Origin: Campylobacterales bacterium
GTDB lineage: Bacteria > Campylobacterota > Campylobacteria > Campylobacterales > Sulfurovaceae
Assembly (NCBI GenBank): GCA_014763905.1
Contig: JACXUN010000034.1
Coordinates: 1-10,400 of the forward strand
Reading direction: 5' to 3'
Length of the DNA stretch: 10,400 nt
Part shown: positions 1 through 6,848 of the stretch, one piece after another
Layout: every line of letters starts with the position of its first letter
How positions within the stretch are numbered: the stretch's first letter is position 1
Program-made: the position numbers and the translations under genes
The notes under the pieces: model-generated
The model's database searches: none
What the model was told of the DNA's origin: nothing
Seen by the model: the letters and a program-made list of their open reading frames with translations, nothing else

Positions 1-176
1 TTATCGGCGGTGAACTCCATTCGGCTACGATTGACAGTCACGGAGATCATCGTATCGCCATGAGTTTTGCAATCGCTGGACTTCTTTGCGGTATGACCAT
101 TGAAGATACTGCCTGTATCGATACCTCATTCCCGAACTTTTTTGATATTTTATCGGAAATAACCGACATAAACTAG
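1..176 (+). CDS. aroA: 3-phosphoshikimate 1-carboxyvinyltransferase (EPSP synthase), C-terminal fragment
   Basis: Partial gene: the start lies outside the window. The open frame is read from base 3 to the TAG at 174-176 and gives 57 residues. It contains the EPSP synthase C-terminal signature [17 protein letters not shown] followed by a [10 protein letters not shown] stretch, which is typical of the end of AroA. The enzyme joins phosphoenolpyruvate to shikimate 3-phosphate in the cytoplasm, on the path to chorismate and the aromatic amino acids. The His-Arg pair of the DHRIAM motif lies in the active-site region of the family. The fragment ends with the normal short tail after the SFPNF motif, so the 3' end looks intact. 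From memory, aroA also sits directly upstream of ispH in Campylobacter and Helicobacter, which supports the call. Confidence 0.93.
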   Translation, partial: IGGELHSATIDSHGDHRIAMSFAIAGLLCGMTIEDTACIDTSFPNFFDILSEITDIN

Positions 177-177
177 C

Positions 178-199
178 GCTTTATCAGCCAAAATAAAGC
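178..199 (+). terminator. Weak hairpin after aroA, possible terminator
   Basis: Two nucleotides after the aroA stop there is a 7-bp inverted repeat, GCTTTAT (178-184) and ATAAAGC (193-199), with an 8-nt loop. The stem is mostly A/T and only TTGATT follows it, so there is no proper U-tract. It could be a weak terminator that separates aroA from the ispH promoter immediately downstream. It could equally be chance in AT-rich DNA. Confidence 0.3.
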
Positions 200-203
200 T
201 TGA

Positions 204-231
204 TTGACTAAATTGTCTCTATTATTATAAT
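204..231 (+). promoter_or_regulatory. Predicted sigma-70 promoter for ispH
   Basis: TTGACT (204-209) is followed after 16 nt by a perfect TATAAT (226-231). Transcription would start around 238, leaving a leader of about 12 nt. The ribosome binding site AGGA (240-243) would then lie almost at the 5' end. The match to both hexamers is good for a group whose promoters often lack a clear -35 box. The very short leader is the main reason for caution. Confidence 0.5.
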
Positions 232-249
232 TTATAACTAGGAAAAACA

Positions 250-1089
250 ATGGAGATAAAGTTAGCTTCCAGCTATGGCTTCTGCTACGGTGTTAAACGT
301 GCCATAGATCTTGCCGAAAAACACCAAAACAGCCTCACCTACGGACCCATCATTCACAACAAAGACGAAATCGATCGACTCAAAGAGAACTTTAATATCG
401 GTTTAGCCGAACAACTGGATGAGATTCAAGCCAATGACACCGTTGTCATCCGAACACATGGTATTCCCAAAGATGAACTCTCCATACTCAAAGCCCAAAA
501 AAATACAGTCATAGATGCCACCTGCCCTTATGTCACCAAGCCCCAACAGATTGTTGAAAAGATGAGCGAAAGAGGATATTCTATTGTTATTTTTGGTGAT
601 AAAAATCATCCCGAAATCAAAGGGGTAGTTAGTTACGCAAGTAAAAGTGAGGATGCTTTTATTGTTTTAGAAGCGGAAGAACTGAAAAATCTCCCATTGA
701 GGAGTAAAGTAGCTGTTGTCTCTCAGACGACACGAAAACCCCAAGATTTTTTGACAATTGTCAATGCGTTAATCTTGAATCATAAAGAGGTACGTGTTTT
801 TAATACCATCTGTAACGCCACCTTTGAAAATCAAGATGCCGCTGCCGATTTGGCGAAAGAGGCAGATGTGATGATCGTGATCGGCGGAAAACACTCCTCC
901 AATACCAAACAGCTTCACAGCATTGCATCCAACGGCTGCCCTAACAGTTATCTCATTGAAAATGAGTCTGAATTGAAAAAAGAGTGGTTTGAAGAGAAAA
1001 AGCTCTGCGGTATCTCTGCTGGAGCCTCTACACCCGACTGGATTGTCCAAAATGTAATCAATAAGATTAAATCATTCCAACTCAAGTGA
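250..1089 (+). CDS. ispH: 4-hydroxy-3-methylbut-2-enyl diphosphate reductase (IspH/LytB)
   Basis: Iron-sulfur enzyme of the last step of the MEP (non-mevalonate) isoprenoid pathway. It reduces HMBPP to isopentenyl and dimethylallyl diphosphate in the cytoplasm. The 279 residues carry the three cysteines expected to hold the [4Fe-4S] cluster: C12 in the N-terminal FCYGVKRA motif, C92 in DATCPYV and C188 in NTICNAT. Substrate-binding residues of the family are also visible: H36 (IIHNKDE), H70 (RTHGIP), H120 and E122 (NHPE), T160/T161 (SQTT), S216-N218 (HSSNT) and S261 (SAGASTPDW). The length is close to other short bacterial IspH proteins and nothing appears to be missing. The ATG is preceded by AGGA at 240-243 with 6 nt spacing, and the next residues match the usual IspH N-terminus. 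It lies between aroA and rpsA, the order I recall from Helicobacter and Campylobacter. Confidence 0.97.
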   Translation: MEIKLASSYGFCYGVKRAIDLAEKHQNSLTYGPIIHNKDEIDRLKENFNIGLAEQLDEIQANDTVVIRTHGIPKDELSILKAQKNTVIDATCPYVTKPQQIVEKMSERGYSIVIFGDKNHPEIKGVVSYASKSEDAFIVLEAEELKNLPLRSKVAVVSQTTRKPQDFLTIVNALILNHKEVRVFNTICNATFENQDAAADLAKEADVMIVIGGKHSSNTKQLHSIASNGCPNSYLIENESELKKEWFEEKKLCGISAGASTPDWIVQNVINKIKSFQLK

Positions 1090-1127
1090 TTTTATCTTTT
1101 CATCATTTAGCATTAAACAAAATATTG

Positions 1128-1133
1128 TATAAT
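1128..1133 (+). promoter_or_regulatory. Predicted -10 box of rpsA
   Basis: A perfect TATAAT preceded by TTG lies 35 nt upstream of the rpsA start codon. A convincing -35 box is not visible at the right distance, which is common for housekeeping promoters in Campylobacterota. The expected start of transcription, near 1140, falls inside an inverted repeat. No terminator is seen between ispH and this box, so readthrough from ispH is also likely. Confidence 0.5.
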
Positions 1134-1151
1134 TAGCCTAAAATTAGGCTA
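1134..1151 (+). repeat. Perfect 8-bp inverted repeat in the rpsA leader
   Basis: TAGCCTAA (1134-1141) and TTAGGCTA (1144-1151) are exact reverse complements around a 2-nt centre. As RNA this can fold into a 7-bp stem with an AAAU loop. It begins right after the predicted -10 box and ends 3 nt before the AAGGA ribosome binding site (1155-1159). It has no U-tract, so it is not a terminator for ispH. Its position suggests control of rpsA, either as an operator at the transcription start or as a leader hairpin next to the ribosome binding site. Confidence 0.55.
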
Positions 1152-1168
1152 GGCAAGGATTAGTAAGT

Positions 1169-2833
1169 ATGAAATTCGAAGATATCGAAGTAGAAGACGT
1201 AGATTTTGGAGCAATGCTAGAGGAGTCGTTCAGAAAAGCAGATTCAAACAGTGATTTAGTAGATGGTGTTGTTGTAAGAGTTGATGAAACAGAGAACCAC
1301 GTAGTTGTCGATGTTGGTCGAAAAAATGAAGCGATTATGTCGCTAGATGAGATTCGAGACGAAGATGGTTCTATTATGTTTAATGAGGGAGATAATATTT
1401 CAGTGGTTATCACCGGAAACAAGGGTGAACGACCTATTATCTCTTATGAGTTGGCTGAAAAACGTGCCGCTCTTGCTGAATTCATTGAAGAGTATGATGA
1501 GAATGAAGAGTATATCATTGAGGGTGAAATCACCAAGAAAAACAAAGGTGGATATATTGTTGATGTAGCAGGACTTGAGTTCTTTATGCCAAAAACACTC
1601 TCTTATATCTCACACAAAGTGAATCCAATCGGGAAAAAAGTCAAAGCACTTGTCGTTAAAGTGGACAAAGAGAAAAGCAATGTCGTGGTTTCTCGAAAAG
1701 AGCTTATCGAGCGTGAAAAACAAGAGGTTCAAGATATCGTCAATAGACTATTAGAAAACAAAGCGATTGTTCTTGGTACGATTAAAAAAATCACCAGCTA
1801 CGGTATGTTTGTTGATGTGGGTGGAATTGACGGTTTGGTACACTACTCTCAAATCTCTCACAAAGGTCCGGTTAACCCTTCTAAATACTATAAAGAGGGT
1901 GATGAAGTCAATGTTATTGCAATCGATTATGATAAGAAGAAACGTCACCTTTCTCTCTCTATTAAAGATGCCAGCATCGATCCATGGAAAGATATCCACA
2001 ACACACTTAAACCGGGAGATACCGTTACTGTAACTATTTCTAATATTGAACCATATGGTGCTTTTGTTGATTTGGGTGAAGATCTTGAAGCATTCCTTCA
2101 CGTCTCTGAAATCTCTTGGGATAAGAATGTCAAACACCCTAAAGACTACATCGAAATCGGTCAAAAAGTAGATGTTCAAATTATTGAAATCGACAAAGAT
2201 CAAAGAAGACTTCGAGTTAGCCGTAAAACACTCTTGCCTAAGCCTATTGAAGAGTTTGCCGGTGCTCACCGAGTCGGTGATGTGGTAACGGGTACCGTAT
2301 CATCTGTTACTGATTTTGGTGCATTTATTAAGTTGGGAGCAGTTGAAGGTCTTCTTCATAACCAAGAGATCTCTTGGGACAAATCGGTTTCAGCAAAAGA
2401 TGTGTTGAAAAAAGGGGAAGAGGTTACGGCTAAAATCATTAAGATTGATCAAGCTAACGGAAAAATCTCTTTAAGCAAAAAAGTGTTAGAAGACTCCCCA
2501 ATCACTAAATTTGGTAAAAAACACAAAAACGGTGATATCGTTGAGGGAATCGTCAAAGACAAAAAAGAGTTCGGAATCTTTATCTCTCTTGAAAATGGTG
2601 TAGATGCACTATTAAGACAAGAAGATCTTGGACCACTTAAAGAGGATGAGATTGAAAAAGGACAAAAAATCCGAGCCGTTATCTCTCACTTGGATCCAAA
2701 AAATGATCGTATCAGAGTTTCAGTTAAACGACTGAAGAAGCAAGAAGAGCGTGAAGCACTTAACAAGCTAAATCAAGAACAAGATGACACCATGACACTT
2801 GGTGATGTACTTAAAGAACAATTAAAAAAATAA
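1169..2833 (+). CDS. rpsA: 30S ribosomal protein S1
   Basis: RNA-binding protein of the small ribosomal subunit that helps load mRNA onto the ribosome. The 554 residues hold six S1 (OB-fold) repeats, at about 29-95, 112-178, 197-266, 282-352, 368-437 and 454-522. The last four show the clear S1 pattern of G-x-V, then YGMFVDVG, YGAFVDLG, FGAFIKLG or FGIFISLE, then a (D/E)(G/A)(L/F)LH-like strand, with ISWDK repeated in repeats 4 and 5. The first two repeats are more divergent, as is usual for the ribosome-anchoring half of S1. The N-terminal LEESF motif and the total length match S1 of related bacteria. An acidic and basic tail follows repeat 6. The start ATG has AAGGA 9 nt upstream. serA follows after 13 nt and is probably co-transcribed. 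Confidence 0.97.
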   Translation: MKFEDIEVEDVDFGAMLEESFRKADSNSDLVDGVVVRVDETENHVVVDVGRKNEAIMSLDEIRDEDGSIMFNEGDNISVVITGNKGERPIISYELAEKRAALAEFIEEYDENEEYIIEGEITKKNKGGYIVDVAGLEFFMPKTLSYISHKVNPIGKKVKALVVKVDKEKSNVVVSRKELIEREKQEVQDIVNRLLENKAIVLGTIKKITSYGMFVDVGGIDGLVHYSQISHKGPVNPSKYYKEGDEVNVIAIDYDKKKRHLSLSIKDASIDPWKDIHNTLKPGDTVTVTISNIEPYGAFVDLGEDLEAFLHVSEISWDKNVKHPKDYIEIGQKVDVQIIEIDKDQRRLRVSRKTLLPKPIEEFAGAHRVGDVVTGTVSSVTDFGAFIKLGAVEGLLHNQEISWDKSVSAKDVLKKGEEVTAKIIKIDQANGKISLSKKVLEDSPITKFGKKHKNGDIVEGIVKDKKEFGIFISLENGVDALLRQEDLGPLKEDEIEKGQKIRAVISHLDPKNDRIRVSVKRLKKQEEREALNKLNQEQDDTMTLGDVLKEQLKK

Positions 2834-2846
2834 GGCTTAACCCATA

Positions 2847-4436
2847 ATGTCTGTACTTACTGTTGTTGTTTGCGACCATATCCACCAATCTGGTTTGGAT
2901 ATCCTTGAAAATGATGTAGAAATAAACCTAATTAACGCTGCTGACGAGCCTAAAGAGAAGCTCGTCACAGAGATTATTCCTCTAGCCGATGTTGCCATCA
3001 CCCGTTCATCGACAGATGTTGATCAGTTCTTTTTAGATCATGCTCACAATGTCAAAGCCATCATTCGTGCCGGTGTGGGAGTAGACAATGTCGATATAGA
3101 GGGATGCAGTAAAAAAGGGATTATCGTTATGAACGTCCCTACTGCCAACACCATTGCTGCCGTAGAACTTACTATGGCTCACATGCTCTCTTGTGTACGA
3201 CAATTCCCTTATGCACACAACAATCTAAAAGTAGATCGTATTTGGCGAAGACAAGACTGGTACGGTACCGAACTTAAAGATAAAAAGTTAGGGATTATCG
3301 GTTTTGGAAACATCGGTTCACGCGTAGGTAAACGTGCCAAAGCATTTGAGATGGAAGTCATTGCTTATGATCCCTATATTGATTCATCTAAAGCAACAGA
3401 TTATGATATCGGATATACAACTAACTTTGCTGATATCTTAGCTTGTGACATCATTACCATACACACGCCTAAAAACGAAGAAACTGTCGGAATGATCGGA
3501 GCAGAAGAGATTGCAAAGATGAAAGACGGTGTGATTTTGATTAACTGTGCAAGAGGAGGTCTCTATAATGAAGAGGCTCTCCTAGAGGGACTCAAAAGCG
3601 GGAAAATCGCCATGGCCGGTATTGATGTCTTTAATAAAGAGCCGGCAACCGATCATCCTCTATTGGATCTCAATAATGTAACCGTAACACCACACTTAGG
3701 TGCAAATACCAAAGAGTCACAGCGTAACATTGCGGTGCAAGCAGCAGAAAACGCCATTGCAGCGGTCAGAGGAATTGCCTATCCTAATGCTCTGAACCTG
3801 CCGATTAAAGAGAGTGAACTGCCTAAGTTCCTCAAACCTTACCTTGAACTCATCCAAAAGATGGGATATATGTCAGCACAAGCGACTAAATCACCGGTCA
3901 AAAGCATCAAAGTAACCACCGAAGGTAAAGTGTCTAAGTATATTGATTCGCTCACAACATTTGCAACCGTCGGTATTTTAAAAGAGTCGCTTGAAGAGAG
4001 TGTCAACTATGTCAATGCCGAATTTGTTGCCCAAGAGCGGGGTATCAAAATTGACAAAGAGCAGCTTGCTAATACCAGCGGATTAGAAAACAAAGTAACC
4101 GTTAAGCTAACAACCCAAAAGAAAACAATGAGTATCTCAGGAACCGTTTTTGGAGAAAATGCCGGTCGAATTATTGAGATCGACGGACATAAACTGGATC
4201 TTGAACCGAAAGGAACGATGATTCTCTTTAGAAATACGGATGTTCCGGGTGTTATTGGAGATGTGGGTCATATCATTGCCAGAAATGGACTCAATATCGC
4301 TGACTTTAGATTAGGAAGAGATAAAAATGCTCAAGCTTTAGCCGTTGTTAAAGTGGATGGAGTCATTAATAAAGCGGTCATCAAAGAGCTTTCCGAACTC
4401 AAAACCTGTTTGAGCGTCTGTTACGTTACTATCTAA
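2847..4436 (+). CDS. serA: D-3-phosphoglycerate dehydrogenase, long form with C-terminal ACT domain
   Basis: First enzyme of serine biosynthesis: it oxidises 3-phosphoglycerate to 3-phosphohydroxypyruvate with NAD+. In the 529 residues I see the split substrate-binding domain (about 1-100 and 285-315) around the NAD-binding Rossmann domain. The dinucleotide motif is GFGNIG (152-157). Catalytic residues of the 2-hydroxyacid dehydrogenase family are present: R236 (NCARGG), E265 (FNKEPA) and H283 (TPHLGAN). An allosteric substrate-binding domain (about 320-450) and an ACT domain (about 456-529, starting FRNTDVPGVIGDVG) follow, as in the type I long enzymes. The ACT domain suggests feedback by serine, but that is inference. 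The ribosome binding site AAGG (2832-2835) overlaps the rpsA stop codon, so translation of the two may be coupled. From memory, Campylobacter and Helicobacter have a hypothetical gene between rpsA and serA; here there is none. Confidence 0.96.
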   Translation: MSVLTVVVCDHIHQSGLDILENDVEINLINAADEPKEKLVTEIIPLADVAITRSSTDVDQFFLDHAHNVKAIIRAGVGVDNVDIEGCSKKGIIVMNVPTANTIAAVELTMAHMLSCVRQFPYAHNNLKVDRIWRRQDWYGTELKDKKLGIIGFGNIGSRVGKRAKAFEMEVIAYDPYIDSSKATDYDIGYTTNFADILACDIITIHTPKNEETVGMIGAEEIAKMKDGVILINCARGGLYNEEALLEGLKSGKIAMAGIDVFNKEPATDHPLLDLNNVTVTPHLGANTKESQRNIAVQAAENAIAAVRGIAYPNALNLPIKESELPKFLKPYLELIQKMGYMSAQATKSPVKSIKVTTEGKVSKYIDSLTTFATVGILKESLEESVNYVNAEFVAQERGIKIDKEQLANTSGLENKVTVKLTTQKKTMSISGTVFGENAGRIIEIDGHKLDLEPKGTMILFRNTDVPGVIGDVGHIIARNGLNIADFRLGRDKNAQALAVVKVDGVINKAVIKELSELKTCLSVCYVTI

Positions 4437-4445
4437 CCAACCTAT

Positions 4446-4477
4446 AAAAATACTCACCTCTTTTTGTGAGTATTTTT
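4446..4477 (+). terminator. Intrinsic terminator after serA
   Basis: A perfect 12-bp stem, AAAAATACTCAC (4446-4457) and GTGAGTATTTTT (4466-4477), with an 8-nt loop, starts 9 nt after the serA stop. The 3' arm ends in TATTTTT and is followed by AATTAAT, giving the U-rich run of a rho-independent terminator. It closes the rpsA-serA unit and insulates the efflux operon downstream. Confidence 0.9.
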
Positions 4478-4516
4478 AATTAATACCTATACTTTTATTC
4501 AAAAAAATTATAATTC

Positions 4517-4536
4517 TTGAAAAATTAATTTTTCAA
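4517..4536 (+). repeat. Perfect 20-bp palindrome, candidate operator of the efflux operon
   Basis: The half-site TTGAAAAATT is followed directly by its exact reverse complement. It covers the place where a -35 box would sit for the TATAAT at 4551-4556, so a protein bound here would block RNA polymerase. Its size and symmetry suit a dimeric repressor such as those that commonly control efflux operons. The regulator is unknown and none is encoded in the window. The site is almost all A/T, so chance is not excluded. Confidence 0.45.
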
Positions 4537-4550
4537 TTAATAAATATGGC

Positions 4551-4556
4551 TATAAT
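4551..4556 (+). promoter_or_regulatory. Predicted -10 box of the efflux operon
   Basis: A perfect TATAAT preceded by TGGC lies 50 nt upstream of the start codon of the TolC-like gene. The best -35-like sequence is TTTTCA (4530-4535) at a short 15-nt spacing, inside the 20-bp palindrome. A second TATAAT occurs at 4509-4514 but is further away. Transcription would start near 4563, giving a leader of about 44 nt. Confidence 0.45.
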
Positions 4557-4574
4557 CATGATACATATTGATTA
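4553..4574 (+). repeat. Dyad TAATCA-N10-TGATTA over the predicted transcription start
   Basis: TAATCA (4553-4558) and TGATTA (4569-4574) are exact 6-bp inverted repeats separated by 10 nt. The left arm overlaps the TATAAT box and the right arm lies just after the expected transcription start. This is a second possible protein-binding site in the same promoter. The arms are short and AT-rich. Confidence 0.3.
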
Positions 4575-4606
4575 GTTGTGAAATTACACTACAGTAAAGG
4601 GAAATC

Positions 4607-6055
4607 ATGTCTATTAAGAAATCGTTACTACTCCTTCTTGTACCGTTTTTTCTTCTGGCTGACGATACGCAAGGTCTCGAAAATTTGACCTTGGATCAAG
4701 CATTAGAGATCATGAAGGCAAACAACTTAGAGCTTAAAATCTCAAAGTTTAATGAGCAGATGAAAGAGTATGAAGCCAAAGTGGCTCAAGGGTACTCTTT
4801 TGGAAAGCTTGATGCAACCTTCCAGGCTGCACGTTCCAATGATGCCGGTAATGTTTTTGGATTTAAACTCAAAAGCCGTGAAGCCAACTTTGGTGATTTT
4901 GGATTTGACCAATTTCTAGGAGCGTTTGGTCAAGCGATGGTCGATGCAAATGGTAATCCAGATTTTAACAGCTTTGCTCAAAATATGGGAAATCCGCAAA
5001 CACAGGCTCAACTCCTCGCGATCCAACCAACCAATCTCAACTATCCTGAGACACGGAATCATTATCAAACTACTATTAGTTATATGATTCCTATCTTTAC
5101 CGGCGGTAAACTCAGCCAATACCGAAAAATTACTAAGGCATTGCATGAGATGAGTCAATTGGATACGGAGAAACTTTTCAATGAAAAAGTTTTCCAGACC
5201 AAAAAGACCTTTTGTGATATTGCATTGCTTGATCACTACATTCTCAATCTTAACAATATCTTATCCAACATAGACAAACTGGAAGAGATTGTTAGCAATA
5301 TGCAAAAGGAAGGATTTGCTAAAGAGTTAGATTCACTCGAAGTGCAAGCACGGAAGTCTGAAGCCCAAAGCATGTTAAGTCAAGCAAATTTTAATCGTGA
5401 ATTAGCCTACCAGTATCTCTCATTTCTACTCAATACTGAGGTCAATTCGATTGAAACACATGAGAGAATAGCCCCGATGCCGAATATTGTTCAAGAGGAT
5501 GTTAATGAGAATAACCTTGATATCCAGCAAGCCGAATTGGGATTGGAGATTACCGATATGAATATTCGGCTTCAGCAGGCTAATTTCCTACCAGAAGTGG
5601 GTGCGATGGCAGAGTATGGTTCTTCGGACGACAAAGCTTTCAATGAATTTAGAGAAAAAGATTTCTATACCATAGGGATTCAAGCCAAATGGAATATCTT
5701 TAACGGGAATATTGATAAAAATAATCTCGAAAAAGCCAAAGTCGAAAATCTCAAAGTCCGTGAGCAGGTTTCCTTAGCCAAAAAAGGTATCTATCTCAAA
5801 GTACGTAAGAGTATAACAGAGATCAAGAGCAAAGATGCCGATATCGCCAGCCTAGAAAAACAGCTTGAATTTGCATCCCGTGTCTATGAAACCTACCAAG
5901 AACAGTACAAAGAGGGTATCAGTTCCATATCGGATGTCTTAATGAAACAATCCAAAGAGTTAGAGGTTCTACTCAAACTTTTAACGGTAAAAAATGATCG
6001 CAATAACAAAATCTTTGAACTTAACAGTATAATCAACGAGGGAGAGTTACTATGA
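4607..6055 (+). CDS. TolC-family outer-membrane efflux channel
   Basis: Outer-membrane channel of a tripartite efflux system. The 482 residues begin with a signal peptide (hydrophobic stretch about 6-17, likely cleavage near LLA-DD at 18-19). Two structural repeats of the TolC fold follow. The first has long helices at about 28-62 and 168-275, with beta strands including YQTTISYMIPIFTGG (153-167). The second has helices at about 302-327 and 368-475, with strands around EVGAMAEYGSS (330-340) and IGIQAKWNIFNGN (356-368). The helices are rich in heptad-like Leu/Ala/Glu/Lys, as expected for the periplasmic tunnel. The first extracellular loop is unusually long and Gly/Asn/Phe/Gln-rich (about 78-148). 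The start is supported by AAAGGGA (4596-4602). It is the first gene of the operon, and its stop overlaps the adaptor start by 4 nt. No Cys suitable for lipidation is seen near the signal peptide. Confidence 0.92.
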   Translation: MSIKKSLLLLLVPFFLLADDTQGLENLTLDQALEIMKANNLELKISKFNEQMKEYEAKVAQGYSFGKLDATFQAARSNDAGNVFGFKLKSREANFGDFGFDQFLGAFGQAMVDANGNPDFNSFAQNMGNPQTQAQLLAIQPTNLNYPETRNHYQTTISYMIPIFTGGKLSQYRKITKALHEMSQLDTEKLFNEKVFQTKKTFCDIALLDHYILNLNNILSNIDKLEEIVSNMQKEGFAKELDSLEVQARKSEAQSMLSQANFNRELAYQYLSFLLNTEVNSIETHERIAPMPNIVQEDVNENNLDIQQAELGLEITDMNIRLQQANFLPEVGAMAEYGSSDDKAFNEFREKDFYTIGIQAKWNIFNGNIDKNNLEKAKVENLKVREQVSLAKKGIYLKVRKSITEIKSKDADIASLEKQLEFASRVYETYQEQYKEGISSISDVLMKQSKELEVLLKLLTVKNDRNNKIFELNSIINEGELL

Positions 6056-6846
6056 AAAAATTGACACTAGCACTGCTTTTGACACTCAGCTCACTGGGTG
6101 CCATTGAATTGGAACTTGCCGGTTCCGTCGTTTCCGATAATCAGAAAATGATTACCAGCCGATATATGGGTATCGTCAAAAAAATGAATGTCAGTGAAGG
6201 GGATATTGTCAAAAAAGGCGAACTGCTTTATGAGATCGACTCCAAAGAGATTGATGCCAAAAAAGATCAAGTTGACTTGGGCATTTCACAAGCTCAATTA
6301 GCACTTCAAATGAATAAAAACCAACATACTAACGTGTTGCTTAACTTAGGACGATACGAAAGACTCTTCAAAAAAGGAATGGTATCTAAATATGAACTGG
6401 AAAACCTTCAATTGGCTGCCAAGAATATGAAAGATATGGTAAAAATTTCCGAGAAACAAGTTGACCAAGCCAAAGCGATGAAAGTTGAGGTCATGAACCA
6501 ATACAACTACCTCAAACTCACCGCTCCAAATGACGGTGTTATTATCGATAAAAAGTTGAATGTTGGTGAAATGTCGATTCCGGGTATGCCGGGAGTAGTG
6601 TTAACTGATTTAAGCAAACTGAGCGTGATTGTTGAAATCTCGGAAACCGATCTAAAATATGCTGAATTAGGTAAAGAGGTAGATATCCAAGTACCTTCCA
6701 TGAATTTCCAAACAACCGGAAAAATCTACTCCATTATCCCTAGCTCAAACCCAATGACCCACAAATTTAAGATCAAAGTCAATTTCCTCAGAAAAGGGAA
6801 ATCCATCTATCCGGGTATGTACGCTAAAGTCACTATCAAAGGATAA
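6052..6846 (+). CDS. RND efflux periplasmic adaptor (membrane fusion protein), short form
   Basis: Links the inner-membrane pump to the TolC channel. The 264 residues start with a signal peptide (hydrophobic 4-15, likely cleavage near LGA at 15-17). Next comes the first half of a biotinyl-lipoyl-like domain (about 22-63, with VSEGDIVKKGELLYEID), a helical hairpin (about 65-148), the second lipoyl half (about 150-185, with LTAPNDGVIIDKKLNVGE) and a beta-barrel domain (about 188-264, ending YPGMYAKVTIKG). Typical adaptors of about 350-400 residues have a further membrane-proximal domain, which is absent here. The protein ends cleanly at the barrel with no sign of frameshift, so this looks like a natural short form. 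The start overlaps the upstream stop (ATGA) with AGGGAG at 6039-6044. The pump gene begins 2 nt after the stop. Substrate cannot be told from the sequence. Confidence 0.92.
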   Translation: MKKLTLALLLTLSSLGAIELELAGSVVSDNQKMITSRYMGIVKKMNVSEGDIVKKGELLYEIDSKEIDAKKDQVDLGISQAQLALQMNKNQHTNVLLNLGRYERLFKKGMVSKYELENLQLAAKNMKDMVKISEKQVDQAKAMKVEVMNQYNYLKLTAPNDGVIIDKKLNVGEMSIPGMPGVVLTDLSKLSVIVEISETDLKYAELGKEVDIQVPSMNFQTTGKIYSIIPSSNPMTHKFKIKVNFLRKGKSIYPGMYAKVTIKG

Positions 6847-6848
6847 TT

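Noticed and set aside
1134..1151. The rpsA leader repeat as a terminator for ispH
   Set aside because: No T-run follows the 3' arm; the sequence continues as GGCAAGGA, and it lies downstream of the rpsA -10 box.
1751..2269. Open frame of 172 codons on the minus strand inside rpsA
   Set aside because: It lies entirely within a well-supported S1 gene, its product resembles no known protein, and no separate promoter or ribosome binding site is apparent.
4478..4606. A small gene or RNA in the gap before the efflux operon
   Set aside because: No open frame with a ribosome binding site is visible and the sequence is explained by a terminator tail, palindromes and a promoter.
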